NCBI GenBank assembly: GCA_026397015.1
Contig: JAPLVR010000005.1
Coordinates: 1-64,000 of the forward strand
DNA: 64,000 bases
From: Candidatus Iainarchaeum sp.
GTDB lineage: Archaea; Iainarchaeota; Iainarchaeia; Iainarchaeales; JAAZKV01
Reading direction: 5' to 3'
Below the pieces are notes generated by a model. That model ran no database searches. It was not told the DNA's origin and saw only the letters and a program-made list of their open reading frames with translations. Made by a program: the position numbers and the translations under genes. Below, piece after piece: positions 7,648-16,893 of the stretch; positions within the stretch are counted from its first letter, which is position 1, and the number at the start of each line of letters is the position of its first letter.

Positions 7648-10061
7648 TATGCCACCTTGTACGCTTCTTCAACCGGCGCGTTTTTTTTCGCCAGCTCCTT
7701 TATTTTTTCCGGGTCGCTGTAAAAAAGCTTCATTATTTTTCCTACCGATTCCATGTTGTCGATTTTGCTGTTTCTCATCCAGTCAAGAATTGTTTTTCTG
7801 TCTTCAAGTTCCCCGTAAATTTCTTCCTCAGTCATTCCTGTGTGAAGGTTGAGCAGCGTCAAAAGTTTTACTGGCCTGTTTAATCTCTCCCAAGAATCCT
7901 CTCTCGGAACCCATTTGTAAATTGTGTTTACCTGCAATCCCTGTCCTGTTGCAGCCGGCTCTATTTCAGCCAGTTCATAAGTCCTTCTTTTGTTTGTTTT
8001 TCTATCCCTGTACTGGACAAGTATCAGGTCAATGAGTTCTATCTGGACCGAGGGAATGCTTATCGGCGGTTCTGAAAGCCTCCTCAAAACCTGGTAGGCG
8101 GAGTTGGCGTGCATAGTGGAGTAAATGCTGTGGCCTGTTTCAACCGCTTCCATTAAAACTTCGGCCTCTTCATGTCTTCGGATTTCTCCGACTATTATTC
8201 TGTCTGGTCTCATCCTGAGGCTTGTTACCATCAGCTCAAGCATTTCAACTTCCCCCAATCCCTCCGGGTTCCGCGGCCTCGTAACCAATGGCACCCAGTT
8301 CCATTTCAAATAACTTGGGAGTATTAATTCCCTTACATCTTCGATTGAGATGAGCCTGTGATATGACGGCGTAAGAGCAAGCAGCCCGTTAAGGGTGGAG
8401 GTTTTTCCACTCGCCGTTCCTCCCGCAACAAGAATGTTCATTTCGTATTGTATCGCAAGCCAAAGCAGGGCAGCCATTTCACTGTTCATTGAATGGCTTC
8501 TCCCGATAAAATCAATAATTGTCCAAGGCCTTCTTGCAAACCGCCTTATTGTGAGCGTGTTTCCTTCCGCAGAAATCGGAAACAAAGTTGCATTGACACG
8601 GTCGCCGGAGGTGAGGTGCGCATCAAGTATTGGATTCAGGACGCTTATTTCTCTCCCTATTTTTCTTCCTATCTGCGCCGAATAATTTATGACTTCTTCT
8701 TCCGATTTTATTATTATGTTTGTTTTCAGCCAGCCGTGTATTATGTGATAAATTGTTACTGGCGTCTTTGACGAGTTGATCGCGATTTCTTCAAGCATCG
8801 GGTCCCCCATTAATATGTCAAGGTCGCCCAGCCCGTACATTTCATGAAGCACTATTCCCCCGAGCGGTCTCAGTAGTTCTTCCGGAGTATTCGGAAAGTA
8901 TTTGAGCATATGCAAACTTACCTGTTCGAAATATTTTTTCTTCAGCTTCCTCGCCTTCGACTGGTCAAGAATGTCTTCCAGTTCTATCGGCGTGCTTTCG
9001 GCAACTTCCCCCTTGATGTATTCAAGAAATTGTTTTGTGTATTTTCCGACTGCGGGAACTTCGAGACAGTAGGTCGGCCTCACTTCTCCGGTTTCCGCAA
9101 TTATGGATATTTTTGCGGGAATGAAATCTACGACCAGGTCGTACGATTCCACCATTTTTCCTTTCGGCAGTTCCTTGAGCCTCGAGGTGATTTCTTTTTT
9201 CAATTTTATTCTCGGCTTTTTTTGTATTCCGGGAGGATACTCAATTTCGATTATTCCGTCGTTTTCGAAAAGCCTCGCTATTTCCTCGATTTTTTCTAGC
9301 GATATTCCTATGTAATCAACAAGTTTTCCGGCGTCGACTTCCTTGTAAACCGAGAGCAGCTCGAACATAGTGTCAATCGGGGTAGTAATTTTTTCGATTT
9401 TTTCCGAAATTTCTTTTGCACTGCCAAGGCTTTCCTCTCCGAGGAGAAGTTCCGCGTTTTCTTCGGTCTGTTCGCCTCTTTGCACCGGAGTTGTAGCCTC
9501 TTGTTTTGGAATTTCTTTTTCAGCGCCCGCAGTACCCGTTGCGTTTGTTCCTTTCTGTTCTCCGGCCGAACTGTTCCCGCCTTCCGTTTGCGCCTCCCAT
9601 CCTTCAAAATCGGTTGCAAGGGGCGCCTCGATTTGTTCGGTTTCAAACCAATCAGGGTTTGTTTCAGATAGGTTTGAGGATTGGCTTCTCTCCTCAAGAT
9701 TTTTTTGTTTGAGCCACTCAAAATCGGCGGGCGGCTGTGTTATGAGCCCCTTTCTTCCATCCATTCCGAGGAAGGAATCTGTTTGCGTGCTTATTTTGTA
9801 ATCGTCAAATTTTTTTCCCTCGACAAAATTGGGTTCGCTTTCACTTAACTTTGGCTTTTCTTTTGGGGTCGCGAGTTCCTTTAACTTTTCAAGCGCGCTC
9901 TCTTCCTTTACCCCTTTTTTTCCGGCGCCGGCAGCGTCACCTCCTTCGGATGCCGCTGAAATCGGCTTCAAATCTGATGGCACCTTTCTTCCTGCCGCAA
10001 GCTTTTTTAGCTCGTCCAGCTGGCTTGACGCCCCGTCTTTTTTTTCGGGAAACACGACCAT
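7647..10061 (-). CDS. tadA: TadA/VirB11-family pilus assembly ATPase with long variable N-terminus
   Basis: About 804 residues, taking the ATG at 10061 (a GTG at 10070 is possible). The first 220 residues are low-complexity and charged, rich in Glu, Lys, Ala and Gly, as in many archaeal secretion ATPases. A helical regulatory region follows, then the ATPase core: Walker A GGTASGKT near residue 550, Asp-box ISIEDVREL, Walker B-like RPDRIIVGEIR and His-box TGHSIYSTMHANS. The enzyme powers filament assembly by driving the platform proteins encoded just downstream. The core is longer than in bacterial TadA because of the N-terminal extension. Confidence 0.9.
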   Translation of the reverse strand: MVVFPEKKDGASSQLDELKKLAAGRKVPSDLKPISAASEGGDAAGAGKKGVKEESALEKLKELATPKEKPKLSESEPNFVEGKKFDDYKISTQTDSFLGMDGRKGLITQPPADFEWLKQKNLEERSQSSNLSETNPDWFETEQIEAPLATDFEGWEAQTEGGNSSAGEQKGTNATGTAGAEKEIPKQEATTPVQRGEQTEENAELLLGEESLGSAKEISEKIEKITTPIDTMFELLSVYKEVDAGKLVDYIGISLEKIEEIARLFENDGIIEIEYPPGIQKKPRIKLKKEITSRLKELPKGKMVESYDLVVDFIPAKISIIAETGEVRPTYCLEVPAVGKYTKQFLEYIKGEVAESTPIELEDILDQSKARKLKKKYFEQVSLHMLKYFPNTPEELLRPLGGIVLHEMYGLGDLDILMGDPMLEEIAINSSKTPVTIYHIIHGWLKTNIIIKSEEEVINYSAQIGRKIGREISVLNPILDAHLTSGDRVNATLFPISAEGNTLTIRRFARRPWTIIDFIGRSHSMNSEMAALLWLAIQYEMNILVAGGTASGKTSTLNGLLALTPSYHRLISIEDVRELILPSYLKWNWVPLVTRPRNPEGLGEVEMLELMVTSLRMRPDRIIVGEIRRHEEAEVLMEAVETGHSIYSTMHANSAYQVLRRLSEPPISIPSVQIELIDLILVQYRDRKTNKRRTYELAEIEPAATGQGLQVNTIYKWVPREDSWERLNRPVKLLTLLNLHTGMTEEEIYGELEDRKTILDWMRNSKIDNMESVGKIMKLFYSDPEKIKELAKKNAPVEEAYKVA

Positions 10062-10194
10062 GAGAACCACTGTTTCGCGCGCTTCTGGCTTTGCTATAAT
10101 TAGTTCTTTCTATTTAATAAAGTTGCCTGATTTATTCAGGCGCCGTTGCTTTCATTAGGGTGTGTTTAAAACATTTTTTCTTCTTTATTCAATC

Positions 10195-10878
10195 ATGCCT
10201 GCAGCGGATTACAGCATGGGGCCGGAGCGTTACGAAAAATTGCAGAGGCTCCTCTCGGACCAAAAGAGCATCGCGCTCGAGATAGACAACCAGTTGAAGC
10301 AGTTCGAACAGCTTCAAAGCGTTCTGTCCGGCCAGTCAAAAATTTCCCTTGAACTGGACAGGCAGCTGCCCGAAAAAAGCGGTCCCTTTCAGGCGCTCGT
10401 AAAAATTGCGCCCGAGACCCTGGGTGATACCCTCCTTGTTTTGGTGAAAAAAATAATTTCGGGCGGCAAAACACCTGCAATAGTTCTCACGACCAAGAAT
10501 TACAAATTGATGTCCAGCGTGCTGATGGAAGCCGGAATAAATTCCGAAAAAGTTTTTATGATTGATTGCGTTACGAAAAATATTTTCAATGAGAAGGACA
10601 AACGAAATGTCGTTTTCGTTGATTCCTTGGAGGATTTTCCGCAGCTGGGAATAAAGATAATCAATTTGTTTGAGTCCCGTTCGGATATTGTTTTTATTTT
10701 TGATTCTCTCGACATCATGAGTTTTTACCACTCCAATGAATCCATTTTCAAGTTTGTCCACTCCATGACAAAAATTTTGCGCAAAAATTCCGCTGCAGGG
10801 TATTATCTTTTCGGGAGCAATTCCCTCGCGCCGCAACTCTCCCAGTTTTTTGATTATGCGGCGGAAATAGGGCTGTGA
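10195..10878 (+). CDS. RecA/KaiC-fold-like protein lacking a Walker A motif
   Basis: About 227 residues from ATG 10195; the longer frame from 10162 adds an unlikely hydrophobic start. Residues 1-50 form a coiled coil (heptad-like LQRLLSDQKS and IDNQLKQFEQLQ). The rest has alternating strands and helices like a RecA/KaiC-type core: an LLVLVKKII helix, AIVLTTKN strand, VVFVDS and DIVFIFDS acidic strand ends, and YYLFGS. No GxxxxGK[ST] loop is seen, so nucleotide hydrolysis is doubtful. It is divergent from tadA and may share a promoter region with it. Similar degenerate KaiC-like proteins in archaea are often signalling or regulatory. No family is claimed. Confidence 0.6.
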   Translation: MPAADYSMGPERYEKLQRLLSDQKSIALEIDNQLKQFEQLQSVLSGQSKISLELDRQLPEKSGPFQALVKIAPETLGDTLLVLVKKIISGGKTPAIVLTTKNYKLMSSVLMEAGINSEKVFMIDCVTKNIFNEKDKRNVVFVDSLEDFPQLGIKIINLFESRSDIVFIFDSLDIMSFYHSNESIFKFVHSMTKILRKNSAAGYYLFGSNSLAPQLSQFFDYAAEIGL

Positions 10879-10975
10879 AAAAATCAGTTTCAAGCCGGTC
10901 CGGCTTGCACAGAAAATGCGCCGTCGGAATCGGCGCGGGCTAAATATTAAATATTGCATGCGCGTTATTATTGGC

Positions 10976-11716
10976 ATGGAAACCCAGAAGGGAACATACG
11001 TAGCGAGAAGAACGGTTTACTCCTTTTTTCTTGCGGCATTCGCAATAATTTTTTTTATAATGATTTACTGGGCAAGCTTTGAGCAGTCCTTGAAAATCGG
11101 CGACCCCATGATGGGGGTAAAAGGGTCAAAGGCCGAGCTGAAAATTGAGATAAGAAACGAATCGAATCACGCTATCAGGGATATTCAGGTTTTTGTGAAA
11201 ACAAACGACAATGCAAGTCCGAACAAACAGCTTGTGCAGTCATTTCCGGTGCCCGATTTGAATGCTGGCGAAACAGCCGCCTTTTCCCAGGAGCTTGAGA
11301 TTCCTGACAATCTTTCATATGTTGTTGAGGTGCGGGCGCCTTTTAATAGAACAATTTCAATCCCGTTTACTCTTGATGATGTTACGGTAAACCCTGTATC
11401 TATAGAGGTCGGGCTTTCCGAAAACGGCCCGGACGATTGGCAGATGAGCGTTGGAAAAGAATATTCTCTGACAAAAAAGATTTGCAACCGCGCGCGGGAT
11501 GCGTTGTCGAGCGTCGGATGGGAAGAAAGCATTAACGGAAATTATTTCGAGGAGCCGATGTTTCCGACCGCCTTTTCCCTCGAAATACTGCAATGCAAAT
11601 CATTTGTTTCCCGCCTTACGCCCACGACTCCCGGCATGGCAACATTTAAATTTAAGGTAATTGTCGGCGAGCTCAGGAAAGAAATAGAAAAGCAGGTGCA
11701 AATAGTTTCTAAGTAA
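10976..11716 (+). CDS. membrane-anchored protein with exported Ig-like domain, unknown function
   Basis: About 246 residues from ATG 10976. A TATA-like TTAAATATTA lies about 30 bases before, which suits a leaderless transcript and argues against the longer frame at 10916. One membrane helix (residues about 15-37, TVYSFFLAAFAIIFFIMIYW) is followed by an extracellular domain of beta strands, with the NESNHAI-type pattern found in CARDB-like Ig domains, and two cysteines (KKICNR, LQCKSF). It has no close neighbour on its strand within a transcription unit. Function is unknown; a cell-envelope role is likely. Confidence 0.6.
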   Translation: METQKGTYVARRTVYSFFLAAFAIIFFIMIYWASFEQSLKIGDPMMGVKGSKAELKIEIRNESNHAIRDIQVFVKTNDNASPNKQLVQSFPVPDLNAGETAAFSQELEIPDNLSYVVEVRAPFNRTISIPFTLDDVTVNPVSIEVGLSENGPDDWQMSVGKEYSLTKKICNRARDALSSVGWEESINGNYFEEPMFPTAFSLEILQCKSFVSRLTPTTPGMATFKFKVIVGELRKEIEKQVQIVSK

Positions 11717-11847
11717 CAATAGATACAAATAAAGCATTAGCGGTAAATTATTATTTTAGAAATGTTTATTGATTTCAAACGCGGCATCGAAGCGTTAAAC
11801 AAAATTTGTTTTGAGTTTGTTATAATCAGTTGTTGCAAGTGGTTTTT

Positions 11848-12501
11848 ATGAAAATGGGCCAGCAGGATTCGATAATTGAAATAATCCAAAAAATGGTCCG
11901 CGACGGGGAGCCGAGGGACAAGATTGTTCAAACACTAATGGATTTGGGAATCAACGAGGAACAATCGAAACGCCTGCTTCTGATCGCCGAAGCAGACACA
12001 TTCACTCTGCTGAAAAAGGAAATAAACTCCCTTGTAAATGAAGGGATGGAATCCCAGCGAAAGGGCTTTGAAGAGGTGATTCACGAGGACATCGCGAAAG
12101 CTGAAAAGGACGAGAAGGAAAGGGTCGTTGAAATTGCCAAAGTTGAACTTAGGGATGTTGAAAACGAAATAATAAATAAAACAAGGGATTTTGAGGGGCG
12201 GGTCGACAAAACGATTGCTTCTTCCGAAAAAACCGTTAACATGGTTAAGATTGCGATAGATTCGATTCAGAACAGGATTTCGCAGCTTGAAATTGACTTG
12301 GAGCAGATTAAGATACACAAGTACAGGCGCGGGGGAAAGGCAATCTCATACATACTTTTGATTCTCGGGGCGCTCACGCTTTTTTCAAGCACCGCCCTTC
12401 TCGCGCTTAATTTTTACCAGCTTGACAGTTCGCAAATGATGATGATTGCGGTGCTTATACTTGCAAGCATCGCGCTCATGTTCGCATCCGTAATAAGTTG
12501 A
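11848..12501 (+). CDS. coiled-coil protein with two C-terminal membrane helices
   Basis: About 217 residues from ATG 11848, which follows GGTTTTT. Residues 5-45 look like a small helical domain (IIEIIQKMVRDGEP and MDLGINEEQSKRLL), similar to the helix-hairpin ends of archaeal chromatin or archaellum-associated proteins. Residues 60-155 form a long charged coiled coil. Two membrane helices (residues about 165-185 and 193-215) close the protein. It could be a membrane-tethered scaffold. No family is recognised. Confidence 0.6.
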   Translation: MKMGQQDSIIEIIQKMVRDGEPRDKIVQTLMDLGINEEQSKRLLLIAEADTFTLLKKEINSLVNEGMESQRKGFEEVIHEDIAKAEKDEKERVVEIAKVELRDVENEIINKTRDFEGRVDKTIASSEKTVNMVKIAIDSIQNRISQLEIDLEQIKIHKYRRGGKAISYILLILGALTLFSSTALLALNFYQLDSSQMMMIAVLILASIALMFASVIS

Positions 12502-12627
12502 ATTTTTTTTCTAAAAATCTCATCCTGTTCTGGCGCAGGTTTAAAAATTTGCGCAATTTTTTAACCGGATGAATAAGTTATTAAAGCATTCTTTGGATAA
12601 AATTTTCCGGACTGGAACGGTGGGCTT

Positions 12628-13368
12628 ATGGCAGGAGAAAAACAGGAAATCGAAGCTGATTCTGAAAAGGCCGTTTCAACCGCGGTTGAGGCAGAAGAAA
12701 AATTAATGGATGAAAAAAAGCTTCCTTTCCCCCGCGCAACCATAACAAATATTGTGAGAAAAAATATCTCAAAGGGCAAGCAGTTGAAAGGAAATGTAAA
12801 GGACGAGATGAACCTGTGGGTCGCAAAAATGATTGAACGCATTGCGAGAAAAATGAATTCTCAGCCCTACACTTTTGTAAATTATGAAATGCTGAAAGAG
12901 GCGATAGCGCCTTATGAAAATATCCAGAATATTAACGCGGAAAGGGAAACCTTAATGAAGAAGCTGAAAAGCATTCGCGAGGAATGCGACCTGATAATAA
13001 CGAAGATTGATGAAACCCACGGTTCGAAGGCGATAACCCTTCCGCTCGACCAGGAAGATTTGCCTTTTCCAAAAGCGACAATTACAAACAAGCTGAGGCC
13101 GCACCTCGATTCGGGCAAAACAATAAAGGGGCCGGTAAAAAAAGGGCTAAATTTGTGGCTCGGAAAGATTGTTTCGCGCGTTGCAAAAAAAATGGACTCA
13201 TACCAATATGCCTACATCGACAGGAGCATGTTCAAGGAATCCGTTGAAGCGTATGAGGCCGTCGGCGAAATAGAGCTTGAAAAGGAAAGAATTATTCAGC
13301 AGATGGAATCAATGAAAATCGCCTGCGACCTTTTGATAATGGAAATCGACAGGAAGTTCCGAATCTAA
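12628..13368 (+). CDS. tandem histone-fold-like repeat protein
   Basis: A 246-residue protein made of two copies of one ~97-residue unit, at residues 32-128 and 145-241. Each unit starts LPFP(R/K)ATITN, then a short loop, a longer helix with NLW(V/L)xK(M/I)(I/V)xR(I/V)A(R/K)KM, a loop with Y(T/A)(F/Y), and a third helix leading to a C-terminal coiled coil. Helix-loop-long helix-loop-helix with an N-terminal PxATI is the archaeal histone and CBF/NF-Y layout, so a DNA-binding histone-fold doublet is proposed (inference). The first 30 residues are acidic. Transcription is probably single-gene. A non-histone helical repeat is the main alternative. Confidence 0.55.
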   Translation: MAGEKQEIEADSEKAVSTAVEAEEKLMDEKKLPFPRATITNIVRKNISKGKQLKGNVKDEMNLWVAKMIERIARKMNSQPYTFVNYEMLKEAIAPYENIQNINAERETLMKKLKSIREECDLIITKIDETHGSKAITLPLDQEDLPFPKATITNKLRPHLDSGKTIKGPVKKGLNLWLGKIVSRVAKKMDSYQYAYIDRSMFKESVEAYEAVGEIELEKERIIQQMESMKIACDLLIMEIDRKFRI

Positions 13369-13411
13369 AAAAATATTCTAAAAGCGGATTTTTCCGAAAA
13401 TAAGTTTTTTT

Positions 13412-13972
13412 ATGGGCTTTTTGGAATTTGAATCAAAGGTTCTTTCGCTCAAAGATGTTGGACGCACGGGCTGGAAAATTCGCAAAGTCAAGAAGCCGGA
13501 AAGCGTCGCCGACCACTGCTTTTCGGTCGCGCTCCTTTGTAAACTTTTTGCCGAAGATGAAAAACTCAATGTCGAAAAATGCGTTTCACTCGCGCTCGTT
13601 CACGACCTGCATGAAAGCGTTTGCGGCGACATTTGTTCACGCGAGTTCGAACACGAACAGGAAATGACAAACGCCGAAAAAGAAAGAACGGAGCTCGCCG
13701 CGCTTGAAAAGCTTCTTCCAATCGCCCCTGAAAATAAAAAAGCGCTCCTTTCAAGAATCGCGAAGGAATATTTCGCGCAAAAAACTCCTGAGGCAAAGTT
13801 TGTGCGCGATATGGATTTGGTCGAAGTGTGTCTGCAGGCGCTTTACTACAAGAAAAACGGCCGCACGAAAAAAGATTTGTCGGATTTTTTTCGCAGCGCC
13901 TCCCGGAAGATAAAATCTAAAACGGCAAAGGCCCTTTTTGAAAAGATTTTGGAAGAATTCAATCAAGTTTGA
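13412..13972 (+). CDS. HD-domain phosphohydrolase (YfbR-like 5'-nucleotidase type)
   Basis: A 186-residue HD-superfamily metal-dependent phosphohydrolase. Metal ligands are visible as SVADHCF (His near 35), LVHDLHE (His-Asp near 68-69) and VRDMDLVE (Asp near 134). Length and order fit the HD_3 group that includes YfbR, which acts on deoxynucleoside monophosphates. Substrate is not proven. A conserved GxxxxGW(K/R) element (DVGRTGWK) precedes the first His, as in YfbR. The 3' end overlaps the convergent kinase-like gene by 14 bases. Confidence 0.8.
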   Translation: MGFLEFESKVLSLKDVGRTGWKIRKVKKPESVADHCFSVALLCKLFAEDEKLNVEKCVSLALVHDLHESVCGDICSREFEHEQEMTNAEKERTELAALEKLLPIAPENKKALLSRIAKEYFAQKTPEAKFVRDMDLVEVCLQALYYKKNGRTKKDLSDFFRSASRKIKSKTAKALFEKILEEFNQV

Positions 13973-14561
13973 TGCCCAAAATTTTCCTGACCTTTTTCGC
14001 AACCGCTCCGTTCGGGTTGTAAAACAGAAAGCTTTCTATCTGCCCGATGTTTTTCGTCCGCTGTTTTAATGTTGCTTTCTCAAAATCGATTATTACCGGC
14101 ACAAAAAAATGATTTTTTCCGGTTTTTTTCTTTGCCACAAGAATGTTTTTTCCAATTTGGAGCTGGTTATGGCTCAAGTGAACGGAATCAAGGGCGAGCA
14201 GCTGCCTGTAAAGTTCTTTTATGAAAAAGTAAAGCTGTTTTTTTGAAATTTTTTCAGCATCCTTTTCATTTTCGCCGAGAATCCAGTTCAAGAAACTTTT
14301 TCCCTTAATAAATTCCATCGCAACAAAATTGTTTTGTTCATTCGCAAGAATTAATTTTGGCCCGACGCCGGCAGAATTCGCCAGCTTCAAAAATTCGCCC
14401 TCTCTTTCAGCAAGATTCTTCCGCGGGCTTTTTTCCCGCACTTCTTTTACAACGCATTTAATTTTTTTTGCGCCGATTTTCGCTTCCGCAAGCCAAACAT
14501 ACGAGCTCCACCCTTTTCCTATCAAAGAGATTTTTTTGAATTCGGTTTTAATTTTTCCCAT
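13959..14561 (-). CDS. small RIO/COG2112-like protein kinase fold
   Basis: About 200 residues from ATG 14561. Kinase-like features are a Gly loop (IGKGWSSYV), a VAIK-type lysine in CVVKEV, a Glu in the AEREGEFL helix, a catalytic-loop remnant LSHNQLQIGKNIL and the metal-binding IIDFEKA in place of DFG. The IDFE(K/S)A form and short length match the archaeal predicted Ser/Thr kinase group COG2112. The catalytic Asp of HxD is not evident (HNQ), so activity is uncertain. It converges on, and slightly overlaps, the HD hydrolase gene. Confidence 0.65.
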   Translation of the reverse strand: MGKIKTEFKKISLIGKGWSSYVWLAEAKIGAKKIKCVVKEVREKSPRKNLAEREGEFLKLANSAGVGPKLILANEQNNFVAMEFIKGKSFLNWILGENEKDAEKISKKQLYFFIKELYRQLLALDSVHLSHNQLQIGKNILVAKKKTGKNHFFVPVIIDFEKATLKQRTKNIGQIESFLFYNPNGAVAKKVRKILGIKLD

Positions 14562-14590
14562 TTGAACCAAAAAACTTGTTGGCGGGAAAG

Positions 14591-14602
14591 GTTTATATAT
14601 TT
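14591..14602 (+). promoter_or_regulatory. TATA box for the small basic protein gene
   Basis: GTTTATATATTT lies about 25 bases before the ATG at 14622, the spacing expected for an archaeal TATA box and a transcript with little or no 5' leader. Confidence 0.6.
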
Positions 14603-14621
14603 GAAAAGGCGAAGAGTCGGT

Positions 14622-14987
14622 ATGCCTGCGAAGATTAGAAACTGGTTGAGGAAGACCACAGGGCGTTCGAGGGCTCCCAGTGCGGCATCAAGTTATCAGC
14701 CCCATCATATCGAGAAGAGGCTGGTCGGAAAAATTAATGGCCATGGCCACAAGGGCCCGTCTCCAAAAGTTCTCGAATTTAATAATTATGACGCTATCAG
14801 ATACAAACGGTGGGCGGAAAGAGAGGAAGTCGGGCTTACGGAAGCCCAGTTAAAGCATGTTCAAAATTCCATATTGAGATATAGGCGAAGGTACCCGGCG
14901 GGGGGCAGCGGGGGCATCAAACCCACGGAAGAAATTATTGAAAGGGCACTTAAGAGATCAAAAAGGGGCGGCAGCTCCCATCGCTGA
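14622..14987 (+). CDS. small basic protein, unknown function
   Basis: 121 residues from ATG 14622, chosen because the TATA box at 14591-14602 lies 20-30 bases ahead; the longer frame from 14562 would run through the promoter. The product is strongly basic: AKIRNWLRKTTGRSR at the start, RYRRRYP in the middle and LKRSKRGGSSHR at the end, with a His/Gly-rich NGHGHKG. It looks like a nucleic-acid or ribosome-associated protein, though no known ribosomal family is recognised. It sits just upstream of the chaperonin gene but with its own promoter. Confidence 0.6.
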   Translation: MPAKIRNWLRKTTGRSRAPSAASSYQPHHIEKRLVGKINGHGHKGPSPKVLEFNNYDAIRYKRWAEREEVGLTEAQLKHVQNSILRYRRRYPAGGSGGIKPTEEIIERALKRSKRGGSSHR

Positions 14988-15019
14988 TTTTTTTTATTTT
15001 TTTGATCGTTCCACAAGAT

Positions 15020-15045
15020 TTATATTCATTATTTATAGGTTAATA
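15020..15045 (+). promoter_or_regulatory. thermosome promoter region
   Basis: TTTATATTC and the neighbouring ATTTATAGG are the only TATA-like runs upstream of the chaperonin gene. They leave a leader of roughly 100 bases, with the Shine-Dalgarno GGAGGAATGATT directly before the ATG at 15155. No clear heat-shock regulator site is recognised. Confidence 0.4.
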
Positions 15046-15154
15046 GATTAGAAAGAACCTATTTTTATCATTCGGTTGAAGGTTGTTAATGCGGTTTTAT
15101 TTGGTAGGAATAGGGGGTTTTAAGTTTTAATCTGTTTTATGGAGGAATGATTTT

Positions 15155-16786
15155 ATGGCTGAACAGGAACAAAGCAACGCTTTTATGAGCGAGGGAACTA
15201 GGAGGACGAGGGGGAAGGATGCCCAGCGGATAAATATTTTAATCGCGAGGGCTGTCGCGCAGGCGGTTAAGAGCACTCTCGGCCCGAAAGGAATGGACAA
15301 AATGATTGTTGATGATTTGGGCGATGTAATGATTTCAAACGACGGGGCGGCTATTCTTGGAGAAATGGCAATCGAGCATCCGGTCGGAAAAATGCTTGTT
15401 AATGTTTCAAAGACGCAGGATGAGGAAGTCGGCGACGGCACCACCACAGTAGTGGTTCTTGCAGGCACCTTGCTGGAGAAGGCGGAAAAGCTTCTTGATG
15501 ACAGCATCCATCCGAGCGTAATAATTAACGGTTACAGAATCGCGGCACAAAAAGCGAAGGAATACTACGCCGAAATTGCGGAGCCTGTTGATTTCAAGGA
15601 CAAAAAAACTTTGGAAATGATTGCGCTCACTTCAATGACGGGAAAAGCGGCCGAAGCGGCGGAAGATTTGGCGAAGCTTATTGTTGAAGCCGTTTCAAGT
15701 GTTGCCGAAACAGAAGGCGGAAAAATAATTATCGACCATGATAATATAAAACTGGAAAAGAAAACCGGCGCATCTTTGAGTGATACGCAGCTGGTAAGCG
15801 GAATCGTGATTGACAAGGAAATAGTTCACACCGCGATGCCGAAAACAGTTTTGAACGCGAAAATAGCTTTGCTTGACATAGCTCTTGAAGTTAAGGAGCC
15901 GGAAAACGACGCAAAAATTGAGATTAGTTCGCCTGAACAATTGCAGGCCTTCCTCGACCAGGAAGAAAATATGCTGAAAGACATGGTTGCAAAAATAAAA
16001 AAGAGCGGAGCCAATGCGATTTTCACACAGAAGGGGATTGACGATTTGGCGCAGCACTTTTTGGCGAAGGAAAAAATTATCGCAGTTAGGAGGGTAAAAA
16101 AATCCGACGTGGATGCTCTTGCGCGCGCTACCGGCGCCTCCGTCGCCACAAGCATGAAAGAACTTTCACCAAAAGACCTTGGCTTCGCGGGAAAAATTTA
16201 CGAGAAGAAAATCGCGGGAGACGCAATGGTTTTTGTTGAAGGGTGCAAAAATCCTAAAAGCGTTTCAATCCTGATAAGGGGCGGAACGGAACACATTGTG
16301 GATGAGGCGGAAAGGGCTTTGGTGGACGCAATCGGCGCGATTTCTGCAACGATAAGGCAGGGAAAAGTTCTTACCGGCGCGGGAAGCTGCGAAATGGAAG
16401 TGGCAGTGAGACTTAGAAATTTTGCAAGAACAGTGGGCGGAAGGGAGCAGCTCGCGATTGAGGCATTTGCCGAAGCGCTTGAAATAATTCCGCGAACTCT
16501 TGCGGAAACCGCGGGGATGGACCCGATTGACTCGCTGGTTTCGCTGAGAAGCAAGCACGCGCAAAAAGGCGGAATTACTGTCGGAATAAATGTTTACAAG
16601 GCAAAAGTCGAGGATATGAAGAGCGCGAGGGTTCTTGAACCCCTTGCAGTAAAAACGCAGGCCATTAACGCAGCTGAAGAAGTCGTTGGAATGATTCTGC
16701 GAATAGATGACATCATTCTCGGTTCTTCAAAGAAATCCCCGATGATGCCTCCGGGCGGAATGGGCGGCGAAGAAGGAATGATGTAA
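15155..16786 (+). CDS. ths: thermosome, group II chaperonin subunit
   Basis: A 543-residue group II chaperonin of normal length. Hallmarks are LGPKGMDKM (residues 42-50), SNDGAAIL (61-68) and GDGTTT (93-98) of the ATP site, the apical domain with its helical protrusion, and a Gly/Met-rich C-terminal tail ([12 protein letters not shown]). It forms double rings of eight or nine subunits that fold proteins in the cytosol. GGAGGAATGATTTTATGG gives an excellent ribosome binding site. It is the only chaperonin gene in the window, so whether the rings are homo- or hetero-oligomers cannot be told. Confidence 0.97.
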   Translation: MAEQEQSNAFMSEGTRRTRGKDAQRINILIARAVAQAVKSTLGPKGMDKMIVDDLGDVMISNDGAAILGEMAIEHPVGKMLVNVSKTQDEEVGDGTTTVVVLAGTLLEKAEKLLDDSIHPSVIINGYRIAAQKAKEYYAEIAEPVDFKDKKTLEMIALTSMTGKAAEAAEDLAKLIVEAVSSVAETEGGKIIIDHDNIKLEKKTGASLSDTQLVSGIVIDKEIVHTAMPKTVLNAKIALLDIALEVKEPENDAKIEISSPEQLQAFLDQEENMLKDMVAKIKKSGANAIFTQKGIDDLAQHFLAKEKIIAVRRVKKSDVDALARATGASVATSMKELSPKDLGFAGKIYEKKIAGDAMVFVEGCKNPKSVSILIRGGTEHIVDEAERALVDAIGAISATIRQGKVLTGAGSCEMEVAVRLRNFARTVGGREQLAIEAFAEALEIIPRTLAETAGMDPIDSLVSLRSKHAQKGGITVGINVYKAKVEDMKSARVLEPLAVKTQAINAAEEVVGMILRIDDIILGSSKKSPMMPPGGMGGEEGMM

Positions 16787-16893
16787 ATTAATTGCCCCCA
16801 AATCCCAATTTCTTTTTTTCTTCTTATTTTATTTTTATTTTTTTAATCGCGTTTTCCAGTTGCTTTTTATTTCTTTTCTATTTTCCTTTTTTC

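Noticed and set aside
15127..16564. Long minus-strand frames opposite the thermosome gene
   Set aside because: They are shadow frames of a strongly biased gene with no family match.
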